A stretch of 64,000 bases of DNA, from the NCBI GenBank assembly GCA_038320345.1, contig JBBQED010000008.1, positions 88,330 to 152,329 of the forward strand, given 5' to 3'. The DNA comes from JBBQED01 sp038320345. Its GTDB lineage: Bacteria; Bacteroidota; Bacteroidia; AKYH767-A; OLB10. The notes below the pieces were generated by a model that did not search any database, had not been told where the DNA came from, and saw nothing but the letters and a program-made list of their open reading frames with translations. Every line of letters starts with the position of its first letter. Positions within the stretch are counted from its first letter, which is position 1. Position numbers and translations under genes: made by a program. Of this stretch, positions 1 through 9,439 are shown in pieces.

Positions 1-2
1 TG

Positions 3-197
3 CCTATCAAAGATGGATTTGTGTTTCTATCGGAGTTTGATGTGCTTTCAGATTTAATTCGAAGCACCTGCAAAATTGTAGTACTTTCTTCCTCTATCAG
101 TCCGGAAGACATCAACAAAGCATCTACCAATCCACACGTGTTTAAATACGTGAATAAGCCTCTCAACGAAAAATATCTTGATGCCATCTCGATGTAA
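3..197 (+). CDS. Response-regulator receiver domain, C-terminal end (partial)
   Basis: Only the last 64 residues are in the window; the gene enters from the left edge in frame 3 and stops with TAA at 195-197. The fragment reads as the second half of a CheY-like receiver: a DGFVFLSEF segment after the phospho-Asp strand, a hydrophobic strand KIVVLSSS whose final serines occupy the conserved Thr/Ser position, and VFKYVNKPL, where the lysine is the invariant receiver Lys followed by the cis-proline. The phosphorylated Asp is off the window. There is no output domain after the receiver, so it ends as a stand-alone receiver or as the C-terminal receiver of a longer protein. It is followed at once by a strong terminator. 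Confidence 0.8.
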   Translation, partial: PIKDGFVFLSEFDVLSDLIRSTCKIVVLSSSISPEDINKASTNPHVFKYVNKPLNEKYLDAISM

Positions 198-215
198 TTG
201 CAATCTGTAAAATAT

Positions 216-255
216 AAAAAGAAAGCCCCGACAATACTGCCGGGGCTTTCTTTTT
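216..255. terminator. Rho-independent terminator, bidirectional
   Basis: A perfect 15-bp inverted repeat (arms 216-230 and 241-255, GC-rich core GCCCCG/CGGGGC) encloses a 10-nt loop. The arms end in A-runs and T-runs, so each strand carries a U-tract after the hairpin. It lies between the converging receiver gene and the leftward gene at 271-1728 and would stop both. Confidence 0.93.
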
Positions 256-270
256 ATAGGATGGAGAACT

Positions 271-1728
271 TTATTCCTTGATAGGATTACTCATTCGACG
301 TAAGATATTTTCATCCACTTTCACATAGTTGAGCACGGGGAACATTCCACGATTCATCGCTTCAAACTCAGTCCACATTTCAGTAATTTTTTTCACTTTA
401 CGGCGATAGTCGGCAGGTTTCAAAGCGGTCTTCAGCATCTTCATAAAGAAACGAGAAGAATCAAATTCAGTTTCCGTTTCACGAATTTGACGTTTCAAGC
501 TAGAGATAATCTGCATACACAGTGCATCATCACCGAGGATACAATATTGTAATGCTTGAAATAATTTACAATCCACATCAGTATACACATAATGTTTCAG
601 CGACATTTGATTTCTTAGCTCATTGATTTTACGAGCAGCGCCATGAAAATCACGTTGATAAAATTTCACGGTAGCTAGATATTTTTTCATGCCGATATAG
701 TGGAAATTTTCTTCCATTTCAATATCGAGTTCTTTCTCAATCATCTCACATTGATTTTGTAGATGATCAATATTTCCATCAATAAGATATTTGAGCACTT
801 TAGAACGCAGGAATTGCACGATAAAGAAATGCATCATATGCTTTTCCATAGCTTCCGGCATTTGCTGATGCACTCTTTGCATGTAATAATCTGCGCGGAC
901 GATATTTCCAGTACGGATATAATATTCGAAGTAGAGCATATCCGTAATGCCTTTAATATTCTGATAAAAAGTATCCATTGGATAACTCTCAAAAATCTGA
1001 GTCATTTTTTGAAGGATAGATTCGATCTCCAGTTCTCTTGATTTCAAACCATCCACTTTATGCGGAACATTACAGAGATAATAAATGCGAGCAATATTGT
1101 ACAATACATACAAGCGATGTGATTCATACAACTCACAGATATTGGACAACTCACGCTTCATCATGATCACTTCTTCGAGATCGGATTCACGTTGATTAAG
1201 TTGGTAAGTTCCTAATTTTTTAATGAATTTAAAAAATAAATTTTCTGCTTTCGATGAGGCTAATGAAAAGGCAACATGCTTGCTGAATTTATTTTCATAC
1301 AAATCATAATCTTCGCTATAAAGGTGGAGCTGAGCAAGCGTTTTATATACAAGTATCAGTTCAGCATTCAAGTCATACTCGATCAGTTGTTTTTCGAGTT
1401 CACGTAAGGCACGGATTGAAAACTCACGATTAGAACCAAAAAGATGCGCCGGAACTCTCGACACTTCATCCATCAACGTTTGAATGGGGTTCTGAACTTT
1501 TTTACTTAAGATCGCCGCGATTTTAGAATTTAAACGAGACTTCAGTGTATAATAAGCACTAGGGTTTACTTGTAAAATATCCATCATTTCGCTGTCTTCC
1601 ACATCTCTGTTACGAGTTGTTTCAAGTACCACAAATGGTTTATTTTTCTTCTTCCCTGAAACCTCATTCAGCAATTGCTGATACTCCTCATCGGATAGTT
1701 TCTTAATTGTTTTGTTGAGAATATCCAT
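271..1728 (-). CDS. Conserved helical protein of unknown function (TPR-like)
   Basis: A 485-residue soluble protein without signal peptide or membrane segment. I do not recognise a named domain. The first 40 residues are charged, then residues about 45-75 (DILQVNPSAYYTLKSRL) look like a short helical, DNA-binding-like motif. The rest is a series of amphipathic helix pairs with aromatic residues at regular spacing (for example LYVLYNIARIYY, YYIRTGNIVRADYYM), which suggests a TPR-like solenoid. The start ATG at 1728 faces a 427-bp gap to the divergent gene at 2156. A scaffold or regulatory role is inference only. It ends 15 bases from the shared terminator at 216-255. Confidence 0.8.
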   Translation of the reverse strand: MDILNKTIKKLSDEEYQQLLNEVSGKKKNKPFVVLETTRNRDVEDSEMMDILQVNPSAYYTLKSRLNSKIAAILSKKVQNPIQTLMDEVSRVPAHLFGSNREFSIRALRELEKQLIEYDLNAELILVYKTLAQLHLYSEDYDLYENKFSKHVAFSLASSKAENLFFKFIKKLGTYQLNQRESDLEEVIMMKRELSNICELYESHRLYVLYNIARIYYLCNVPHKVDGLKSRELEIESILQKMTQIFESYPMDTFYQNIKGITDMLYFEYYIRTGNIVRADYYMQRVHQQMPEAMEKHMMHFFIVQFLRSKVLKYLIDGNIDHLQNQCEMIEKELDIEMEENFHYIGMKKYLATVKFYQRDFHGAARKINELRNQMSLKHYVYTDVDCKLFQALQYCILGDDALCMQIISSLKRQIRETETEFDSSRFFMKMLKTALKPADYRRKVKKITEMWTEFEAMNRGMFPVLNYVKVDENILRRMSNPIKE

Positions 1729-2155
1729 GTGTTTTATTATTTGATTTTGCGATCATTTATTTGGCTTAATACGGCTAGAATACTTTAAGGTTCGGATTCA
1801 GGTATTGATTTTTTCAAGCTGGAGTGTGGTGACCTGAACTTTACTGAAACCTTGACTGATACCTTACGTTAGAACGGACTCACGAGTAATCATCTCATAG
1901 TAGGAATTAGTAGATCAAGACAGAAAAACCCGAACTGATCACAATACGCAGAAAACCTTACAGGGTTTCAGTGAATTGATAAAAGTCATATCATCGGGAT
2001 ATTAAGGAGTAATGATCAAGAAACGACCATTTATTGGCTCTCAAAAGCGAGCAGGAACCTGCTAAATCTTACAAATGGAAGAATTGCAACCTTCCCTATC
2101 CTTCTACCGTATCAGTGCCCATATATTGCATATAACCCAATAAGAAGTAAAGACC
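1729..2155. other. 427-bp divergent intergenic region
   Basis: No gene recognised. It separates two divergent genes and must carry both promoters, but I found no clean TTG/TAnnTTTG pair. It holds two long-range matching segments in inverted orientation (1840-1854 and 1961-1975, 13 of 15 positions complementary) and a compact palindrome AGCAGG-AA-CCTGCT at 2050-2063. A 22-codon ATG frame at 2075-2143 has no supporting signal. Confidence 0.5.
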
Positions 2156-2719
2156 ATGAAACACACTACGCACTCAGAAGACTTCTACAAAACCATCCGT
2201 GAAAACAGGATGATGATGTATTCTAAACCTAAGCGTTACTTCAATCGTGATGAACAGCAAGGATCAGCATTCAAATTTTTGTTCCTCGTTGAAGCAATTG
2301 TATTTCTAATTCTGATTGCCGCTGCAGGTACAGGAATGGCTCAAACCAATCCAAATAATGTGATGGCCACTACTGCTAATAATCAAGCAGCAATGAATAT
2401 TTATAACTACAATACCATTTATAATACTGGAAAAGTATTCGTGAGCTGGACCTCCAAAAACGAACCTGAAGATTGTGTTTATGTCGTGGAACGTTCTGCT
2501 GATGGAAAAGAATTCCAATCAGTAGGTGTTAAAGAAGGTATCGGTGCTGAAATAGAATTGTATTATAGCTGGATTGATCAAACACCTCCTACAGGATTTG
2601 CTTTTTACCGTGTAAAGAAAATCACGAAAGAAGGCACTCAACTTTATAGTGCAGTAAACTCAGTAATCAATCAAGCTTCCAATTTCAACAACTACGCACA
2701 AGGCGAGGGAGAGAAATAA
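2156..2719 (+). CDS. Membrane-anchored protein with FN3/Ig-like domain
   Basis: 187 residues. A charged N-terminal stretch of about 40 residues precedes a hydrophobic segment (residues about 40-62) ending in GTGMAQ, which could be an uncleaved anchor or a late signal peptide. An alternative start at the Met cluster at residues 19-21 would shorten the N-terminus. The outer part (residues about 90-170) has the pattern FVSWTS...YVVERSADGKEF followed by FYRVK, a beta-sandwich signature common in secreted Bacteroidota proteins and resembling fibronectin type III. It lies 72 bp upstream of the giant PKD-repeat gene on the same strand and may be expressed with it. Precise function unknown. Confidence 0.78.
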   Translation: MKHTTHSEDFYKTIRENRMMMYSKPKRYFNRDEQQGSAFKFLFLVEAIVFLILIAAAGTGMAQTNPNNVMATTANNQAAMNIYNYNTIYNTGKVFVSWTSKNEPEDCVYVVERSADGKEFQSVGVKEGIGAEIELYYSWIDQTPPTGFAFYRVKKITKEGTQLYSAVNSVINQASNFNNYAQGEGEK

Positions 2720-2791
2720 AAGGCTTTGATTTACCAGATATAGTTTTAGCAGTGAACACTTTCAACAAAACCAAAACTCCGCAGGATCTTC

Positions 2792-5700
2792 ATGGACCAT
2801 CCGTTTAAATATCGGAATTTTTCCTGCCTACTTGTATTCCTCCTGCTTTCTATTTTCCATTCCGTCCAGGCTCAAACACCAGTAGCTTCGTTTACAGCCG
2901 ACAAAACGATAGGCTGTGCTCCGTTGATGGTAAATTTTAACAGTACCTCGAGCGGCGCAGTAAGTTATCAGTGGACCTTCGGAAATTCCAATAGTTCAAC
3001 CATCCCTAATCCAAGTACTGTTTTTCTTTCTTCTGGAACATATACCGTTTCATTAACTGTTACTTCTGCGAGTGGAGTACAAAATACTGCTTCTATTACT
3101 GTCACTGTGGTAAATGATCCGGTGGCCGATTTTACGGTTAGTCCAAACAGTGCTTGTGAAGATGTCAATATCATTTCATTTACAAACACTTCTTCTTTTT
3201 CAAATACTTATACATGGGACTTTGGCGATGGTGGCACCTCCACGCTTAACAATCCAACACATACCTATCTTAATCCTGGAAATTATAACGTAAAACTTAT
3301 TGCCAGTAATTTATATGGCTGTGAAGATATCATCATCAAAAATGCTATTCTTACTATTCTGGCTAAACCAAAAGCTTCGTTTAATGTAAGTCAGACTTCT
3401 TCTTGTGACATTACAACCATTTTTAGTTTTAGTGCAACAGGAGCAGGAACAACTTCCTGGAATTGGAATTTCGGAGATGGAACATTTTCTACACAACAAA
3501 ATCCTGCACATCAATTTACTAATCCTGGAACTTATTCTATCACACTTGTAGTTACCAATGCTAATGGATGCTCTGATACTTTAGTAAAACCAAATTATAT
3601 CAGTATTGGAAACAGTCTGGTTCCATCATTTACGATGACAGATACAGCAGGATGTGGACCGATGCCGGTAACTTTTAATTGTACTGTTCCAAATGCAACA
3701 AGTTGGAATTGGAATTTAGGAAATGGCAATACTTCAACCATACAAAACCCATCCACAACCTATACTACTCCTGGTACTTATACTATTACTTTATCCGTAA
3801 CCACTTTAAGTGGATGTAATGGTACTTTAACTCTTCCAGGATTAATTATTGTAGATCCACTTCCTGTTGCCGCGTTCAGTGTTGTGCAAGATACAGGATG
3901 TGCTCCCTATGCTGCTCAGTTTACGAATTCGAGTTCAGGAGGTGCAAGTTACCTCTGGGAATTTGGGGATGGAGGAACATCAACATTAGCAAATCCTTCG
4001 CATACTTATGTGTTAGGAGGAGTTTTTAATGTAAAACTGCATGTGTACTCCGCTAATGGTTGTGAGACGATATTGAATAAACCAAATTTTATTCGAGTAT
4101 ACCTTCCGAATGCAAATTTCTCGGGTACACCACTCACAGGATGTCCTGGTATGTCGGTACAATTTACCGCGCTGGGATCACCCACAAATATTGCTTCATG
4201 GTTTTGGAATTTCGGCGATGGAACAACTTCAACTTTACAAAGTCCGTCGCATACGTATAATGCACTTGGAAACTATAATGTTTACTTGATCATCACTAAT
4301 ACATTTGGATGTATCGACACGTTTTATCGAGGTAATTATGTTCATGTAGTTCCCGGCACAATTCCATATACAGTTCCAGATACAATTCCGGTTTGTCAGG
4401 GTGAACCTTATGGATTTGTTGATCCTACCATTGGAAGTACAACATGGAACTGGAACTTTGGTAATGGATCGTCTTCTATTGTCCAAAACCCATCGGTAAT
4501 TTATCCGAATACTGGTTTATATACTGTAACGTTGAATACCTCGATGCCCGGAGGTTGTTCACAGGCATTTAATCCATTTGCGATCGTAAATGTAATCGCA
4601 TATAATCCCCAGCCTTTGCTCGTTAATTATATCAGCAGATGCAAACCTTATACGGTTGGATTTTCTACTAACACTCCAAATATTGTTGCCTATTCATGGG
4701 ATTTTGGTGATGGAACAACTTCAACACTTCCAGCCCCAGTACACATTTTCCAGACTGCTGGAACATATATAGTAACTCTTACAATGACCATTGGTGCAGG
4801 TTGCGTAACTTCAAAATCAGTTACGGTAACCGTGGGAAATGTAAATCCGATGGTTGTTGATACCAATCAAGTTTGTAAAGGAAGTATCAATCAGTTTACA
4901 TTATTAAACTCAAGTGCGTTCACTTTAGTAAGATGGTATTTTGGTGATGGCACCAATAGTATCATCAGAAATCCAACTCACGTATATGCAAGTGCAGGAA
5001 TCTATACGCCAACTTTAATCACCACCGATACTTCAGGATGTAAAGACACCTTTAATCTTGCAACACCTATATCAGTTTATGATCCGATTGCCTCATTTAG
5101 TTCAACTGGCAATACAACTGCTTGCTTAAACACATCAGTTCAATTCACGAATAATAGTCAGAATGCAACTTCTTACCTCTGGGATTTTGGTGATGGAACC
5201 ACTTCAACAGATAGTATTCCCTTACATACTTATACCACGGCAGGAACATTCACAGTAACATTGACTGCATTTGCTGGTCCATGTTCAAAACAACAAGTAA
5301 AAAATAATTACATAACCGTTGTAGCACCGGTATGCAATTTTAGTTTTGTCAGCAACGGACAATGTTTACCGGTGACTACTACATTTACGGATTTAAGCCC
5401 TACTGCAATTTCTTGGTTCTGGGACTTCGGAGATGGGACAACATCGAACTTTAAAAATCCAGTTCACACCTATACTACTGCACCTACAGGATCTGTTACG
5501 CTTACCATCACAGATGCTAATGGATGTACCGGAACTTATTCAGCAAATAATATCAATTACTATGCTGCTAGTGCTTCCGTTGACGCACCTACTGGATGTA
5601 TTCCTCATACCGCTAATTTCAATAGTCTTTCTACACAAGCTGTCACCTGGATTTGGGATTTCGGTGATGGAACTACTTCTACTCTTCAGAACCCCACGCA

Positions 5701-8308
5701 TACATATACAACTGATGGAGCATTCACGGTAACCTTAATTGCAACATTCCCCGGTAGCTGTATCGATACCATTTCATATCCTGCTATGGTTACCATAGAT
5801 ACTCCTAATGCAGACTTTTATTCTCCTACAATTGCAGGATGCTCGCCAACTGCTATCAATTTCATCAATACTTCTGCAGATGCCGCTTCGTATTTATGGA
5901 GTTTTGGTGACGGAGGAACTTCGGCCAACACTACTCCTTCTCACATTTATTACATCCCTGGATATTATACGATTCAACTAATTGCTACCAACTCTTTTGG
6001 TTGCAGTGACACATTGACTAAAATCGATTACATCAATATTCCAGGAACCTATGCTAACTTCAGCATTTCCTCAACGCTAGGATGTGAAAACTTAACTGCT
6101 GTATTTGTTGATTCTTCTATTAATGCAAATACTTGGAGTTGGAACTTCGGCGATGGCTTTATCAGTAATCAACAAAATCCAAATCATACCTACCAGGATA
6201 CAGGAACTTACGTAGTTACACTGATAACACTTGATTCATTGGGATGTACTTCTTCATTCACGTATCCGGTGCCTGTAGAGATTCACTCCAATCCTGTAGC
6301 AAGTGCAAGTGTGACGGACTCCACAGGGTGTTCCTTTTACACTACTAGCTTTACAAATCTTTCACAAAATGCAAGTATTTATCTCTGGAATTTTGGTGAT
6401 GGTGATACGAGCAACATTGATAATCCTACACATACTTATATTTCTGGTGGATTGTATCAGCCCTATGTTGTTGCGATTACACAATTCGGCTGCAGAGATA
6501 CCTTTGACTTACCGACTACAATAAATGTATTACAAACTCCAACTGCAGCGATTACAGCATCTGACACAGTAATTTGTGAGCCCGCTACGTTAACGCTAAG
6601 TAGTTCCTCTTCACTAACTCAAAATCCTTCTTACAACTGGACATTAGGCAATGGTAATACTTCCAATGCAAATACTTTTCAAACTACTTATCCTTCAAGC
6701 GGAATGTATTCGGTTCAATTAGTCATTACCAATAGTAACGGATGTAGTGATAGTATTCAAACGAGCATAAACATTCTACCCTCTCCAACAGCTTCAGGAA
6801 CATTTAGTGATAGTACAGGATGTTCGCCTTTAGCGGTTAATTTTACAAATTCAAGTAGTGGTGGAATTAACTACCAGTGGAATTTCGGAAATGGTGATAG
6901 CAGTTTAATTGCTAATTCTAATTATACGTTTACGTCGGGTGGAGTATTTAATCCGCAATTAATTGCTTATGCTGCGAATGGATGTACGGACACATTAAGC
7001 ATGCCTCCTATTGATGTGTTGCAAACTCCTCAAGCATTGTTCTCGGCAAGTACACAACAAGCTTGTGCAGGAACTACAATATTATTTATCAATCAGTCGG
7101 GGTTTACACAAAATGCAACTTATAATTGGACATTCGGTTCAGATAGTTCTAAAGTAGCTGATCCCGCCATCGTCTTTTTGAATCCCGGAATATATGATGT
7201 ATCGTTAACTGTTACCAATGCGAATGGTTGTTCCGACTTCATTAATTCGTTAGCCTATATTGAGATCTTCGACACACTTCCGCCTCCGGCTGATCAAGTA
7301 TTTACTGCAACTGTGTTAGATGACTCCCGCGTTGAAATAACTTGGGCCAATAGTGCTGTTCCTGATCTAAAATCATATACCCTTTATCGTTACAATACCC
7401 TAACAGGTGTATATCAGCAAATTTTCCTAGATAGTAATCCTATTAATGCTAGTACAGCGCCAACATCAACATATATAGATACAAGTCTGGATACCAGAAA
7501 TAATTTTTACACTTATAAACTTCAGACTACCGACCTTTGTGATTATGCCTTACCGTTAGATAGTTTAACTGCGTTTAGAACCGTTAATATCACTGCCACA
7601 AAAGCGGGATTAAATATTGCAGTATCCTGGACACCATATTTGGGATGTAGTGTTGGAACGTACGAACTCTCTAGAACGGAAATCTCGACGGGGATCTCAC
7701 AACAAATAGGAATTTTCCCTTCTACCACATTGAATTATCTTGATACTACTTTAATGTGTCCTTTTGATTATGCTTACAGAGTTGTTGCAACGGATTTATG
7801 CGGAAACACGTGGACGTCACAAAGTGATACTTCTGTTTCAAGACCAGAAAATCCTATGCTGGGTCAAATCGTTAAAGTTGTTCGGTCAACAGTAGTTAAT
7901 AACGAATACGTGTTAACGGAGTGGCTAGAACCTGTGATTCATCCTGAAAGAGTTGCTTCGTACTTAATTTTAAGATCTGAAGATCAGATAACTTATAATC
8001 TCATTGCGTCTGTTGCTGCTCCTGCTACTAGTTTTAGTGATATGCAGGTAGATGTCAATGAAAAAGAATATTACTACAAGGTGATTCCCCTCAACGACTG
8101 CAATCTTAACGGACTCGACAGTAAATTAGGGTCCTCCATCTTTTTACAGGGTCAAGCTATCGATAATCATGTGCTGCTGAGATGGACCAAATACACTGAA
8201 TGGAACAGTGGTGTCGACTATTATCTGATTGAGCATCAGAAAATTGACGGATCATGGGAAATCATTCAATCTGTAGATGGCAATACAACGAATGTAGACG
8301 TAGAGTAA
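2792..8308 (+). CDS. Giant secreted PKD-repeat protein, no T9SS tail visible
   Basis: 1838 residues. A signal peptide (residues 1-28, cleavage after VQA) is followed by about 18 PKD repeats across residues about 30-1495, each recognisable by W-x-FGDG or FGNG and a HTY or YT tail with paired cysteines (GC...). From about residue 1498 come about four FN3-like modules (motifs VEITWANS, IAVSWTPY, VLLRWTKY). PKD arrays form extended rods in adhesins and in gliding or T9SS cargo. Such Bacteroidota proteins normally end in a sorting domain; here the chain stops right after an FN3-like strand (DGNTTNVDVE), and neither other frame downstream restores a tail. A surface adhesin role is inference. The next gene starts 86 bp later. 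Confidence 0.93.
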   Translation: MDHPFKYRNFSCLLVFLLLSIFHSVQAQTPVASFTADKTIGCAPLMVNFNSTSSGAVSYQWTFGNSNSSTIPNPSTVFLSSGTYTVSLTVTSASGVQNTASITVTVVNDPVADFTVSPNSACEDVNIISFTNTSSFSNTYTWDFGDGGTSTLNNPTHTYLNPGNYNVKLIASNLYGCEDIIIKNAILTILAKPKASFNVSQTSSCDITTIFSFSATGAGTTSWNWNFGDGTFSTQQNPAHQFTNPGTYSITLVVTNANGCSDTLVKPNYISIGNSLVPSFTMTDTAGCGPMPVTFNCTVPNATSWNWNLGNGNTSTIQNPSTTYTTPGTYTITLSVTTLSGCNGTLTLPGLIIVDPLPVAAFSVVQDTGCAPYAAQFTNSSSGGASYLWEFGDGGTSTLANPSHTYVLGGVFNVKLHVYSANGCETILNKPNFIRVYLPNANFSGTPLTGCPGMSVQFTALGSPTNIASWFWNFGDGTTSTLQSPSHTYNALGNYNVYLIITNTFGCIDTFYRGNYVHVVPGTIPYTVPDTIPVCQGEPYGFVDPTIGSTTWNWNFGNGSSSIVQNPSVIYPNTGLYTVTLNTSMPGGCSQAFNPFAIVNVIAYNPQPLLVNYISRCKPYTVGFSTNTPNIVAYSWDFGDGTTSTLPAPVHIFQTAGTYIVTLTMTIGAGCVTSKSVTVTVGNVNPMVVDTNQVCKGSINQFTLLNSSAFTLVRWYFGDGTNSIIRNPTHVYASAGIYTPTLITTDTSGCKDTFNLATPISVYDPIASFSSTGNTTACLNTSVQFTNNSQNATSYLWDFGDGTTSTDSIPLHTYTTAGTFTVTLTAFAGPCSKQQVKNNYITVVAPVCNFSFVSNGQCLPVTTTFTDLSPTAISWFWDFGDGTTSNFKNPVHTYTTAPTGSVTLTITDANGCTGTYSANNINYYAASASVDAPTGCIPHTANFNSLSTQAVTWIWDFGDGTTSTLQNPTHTYTTDGAFTVTLIATFPGSCIDTISYPAMVTIDTPNADFYSPTIAGCSPTAINFINTSADAASYLWSFGDGGTSANTTPSHIYYIPGYYTIQLIATNSFGCSDTLTKIDYINIPGTYANFSISSTLGCENLTAVFVDSSINANTWSWNFGDGFISNQQNPNHTYQDTGTYVVTLITLDSLGCTSSFTYPVPVEIHSNPVASASVTDSTGCSFYTTSFTNLSQNASIYLWNFGDGDTSNIDNPTHTYISGGLYQPYVVAITQFGCRDTFDLPTTINVLQTPTAAITASDTVICEPATLTLSSSSSLTQNPSYNWTLGNGNTSNANTFQTTYPSSGMYSVQLVITNSNGCSDSIQTSINILPSPTASGTFSDSTGCSPLAVNFTNSSSGGINYQWNFGNGDSSLIANSNYTFTSGGVFNPQLIAYAANGCTDTLSMPPIDVLQTPQALFSASTQQACAGTTILFINQSGFTQNATYNWTFGSDSSKVADPAIVFLNPGIYDVSLTVTNANGCSDFINSLAYIEIFDTLPPPADQVFTATVLDDSRVEITWANSAVPDLKSYTLYRYNTLTGVYQQIFLDSNPINASTAPTSTYIDTSLDTRNNFYTYKLQTTDLCDYALPLDSLTAFRTVNITATKAGLNIAVSWTPYLGCSVGTYELSRTEISTGISQQIGIFPSTTLNYLDTTLMCPFDYAYRVVATDLCGNTWTSQSDTSVSRPENPMLGQIVKVVRSTVVNNEYVLTEWLEPVIHPERVASYLILRSEDQITYNLIASVAAPATSFSDMQVDVNEKEYYYKVIPLNDCNLNGLDSKLGSSIFLQGQAIDNHVLLRWTKYTEWNSGVDYYLIEHQKIDGSWEIIQSVDGNTTNVDVE

Positions 8309-8369
8309 AACGATCCCTTTCTTTTCAGTTCTGTACTCTCCATCATTAAGATTAACAAATTGTATCCAT

Positions 8370-8377
8370 TACATTTG
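8370..8377 (+). promoter_or_regulatory. Candidate -7 box TACATTTG
   Basis: Matches the Bacteroidota -7 consensus TAnnTTTG 17 bases before the kinase start at 8395. A clear -33 TTG is not present at the expected distance, so the call is tentative. Confidence 0.35.
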
Positions 8378-8394
8378 CGTATACTGCAACTGAA

Positions 8395-9360
8395 ATGGCA
8401 CGACCGCTAGCTTTATTTTACATCTTAGTACTATACGTCTTTTTTCAATTTACATGGTGGGCCTATCTGCTCATTGATTTAAATAAGGAAGTATATACCT
8501 ACCGTATTGATCTCAGTGAGCATCAATATGAAGATCCACAATCACTCCGCAATCAGAAAACGTTATTAGATGATCAACTGAAAAAGCGTTGGGCAATGGT
8601 ATTGGGAGAAGGAGCTGTCTTTATGAGTTTACTGATGTTCGGAATCTATCGTACACGAGTAGCCTTTAATAGAGAATTTCAACTTGCACGTCAACAGAAA
8701 AATTTTCTGCTGTCTATCACGCATGAATTTAAATCTCCACTTGCTGCTGTCAAATTAAATTTGCAAACTATTCAGAAAAGGAATTTAGAACCTGAACAAA
8801 GAAATCAGGTAGTTCGTAGAGCATTGATAGAAACAGATCGTATACATCTACTGGTAGAAAATGCATTGATGGCATCTCGACTGGAAAGTAAAAACTATGA
8901 TCTCTATTATGAAAATATCAACTTTTCAGAATTCACACATCAGATTGTATGTGATTTTATTGAACGCCAAGATCACGTACATGAATTCAATCACTTGATC
9001 ACTCCTGGCATCAGTATAAAAGGCGATAAGCTTGCGTTGATGTCGATGCTCAACAATTTGCTAGAGAATGCTGAGAAATATTCTCCTAAAGGCACAAGCA
9101 TCGAGGTAAACTTGAGCAGAACTAATCACGAATCAATACTAACAGTCAGAGATCAAGGAATTGGGGTTCCCGACGGAGAACGGACGAAGATTTTTCAAAA
9201 ATTTTACCGCATTGGCAATGAGGATACACGCAAAACGAAGGGGACTGGTTTAGGACTATTTATCGTGCAACATGTTGTAAATCTTCACAAAGGAAAAATC
9301 ACTGTCAGGGCAAATCATCCTGAAGGGACTGTTTTTGAGATCCGCTTCCCTGCAATATGA
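8395..9360 (+). CDS. Sensor histidine kinase, two membrane segments
   Basis: 321 residues. Transmembrane segments at about residues 7-27 and 68-84 flank a short extracytoplasmic loop of about 40 residues, too small for a large sensory fold. The HisKA box has SITHEFKSPLAAVK with phospho-accepting His110. The ATPase domain shows the N box (LLENAEKYSP), G1 box (DQGIGVPDGE) and G2 box (GTGLGLFIV). It is length-typical for a compact kinase. No response-regulator gene adjoins it, so its partner is elsewhere; this orphan status is seen directly. It follows the PKD gene and precedes gpmI, each with its own promoter-like box. Confidence 0.93.
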   Translation: MARPLALFYILVLYVFFQFTWWAYLLIDLNKEVYTYRIDLSEHQYEDPQSLRNQKTLLDDQLKKRWAMVLGEGAVFMSLLMFGIYRTRVAFNREFQLARQQKNFLLSITHEFKSPLAAVKLNLQTIQKRNLEPEQRNQVVRRALIETDRIHLLVENALMASRLESKNYDLYYENINFSEFTHQIVCDFIERQDHVHEFNHLITPGISIKGDKLALMSMLNNLLENAEKYSPKGTSIEVNLSRTNHESILTVRDQGIGVPDGERTKIFQKFYRIGNEDTRKTKGTGLGLFIVQHVVNLHKGKITVRANHPEGTVFEIRFPAI

Positions 9361-9368
9361 TAATTATC

Positions 9369-9400
9369 TTGATCAGAGTTCCATCAATACCCTAACTTTG
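9369..9400 (+). promoter_or_regulatory. gpmI promoter, Bacteroidota type
   Basis: TTG at 9369-9371 and TAACTTTG at 9393-9400 are separated by 21 bp, matching the TTG/TAnnTTTG architecture of the Bacteroidota housekeeping sigma factor. The gpmI ATG is 40 bases downstream of the -7 box. Confidence 0.7.
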
Positions 9401-9439
9401 TAGCAATTAATTTTATTATTGATCTAGGGTAACTGTATT

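Noticed and set aside
2075..2143. 22-codon ORF upstream of the gene at 2156
   Set aside because: No ribosome site, no promoter, ordinary composition; chance likely.
3200..7200. Periodic repeated motifs that could be taken for a CRISPR-like or tandem DNA array
   Set aside because: They are PKD protein repeats in one open frame; the DNA units are divergent and longer than CRISPR repeats.
8309..8394. Frameshifted continuation of the PKD protein
   Set aside because: Neither other frame gives a sorting-domain pattern and all meet stops before or just inside the next gene.
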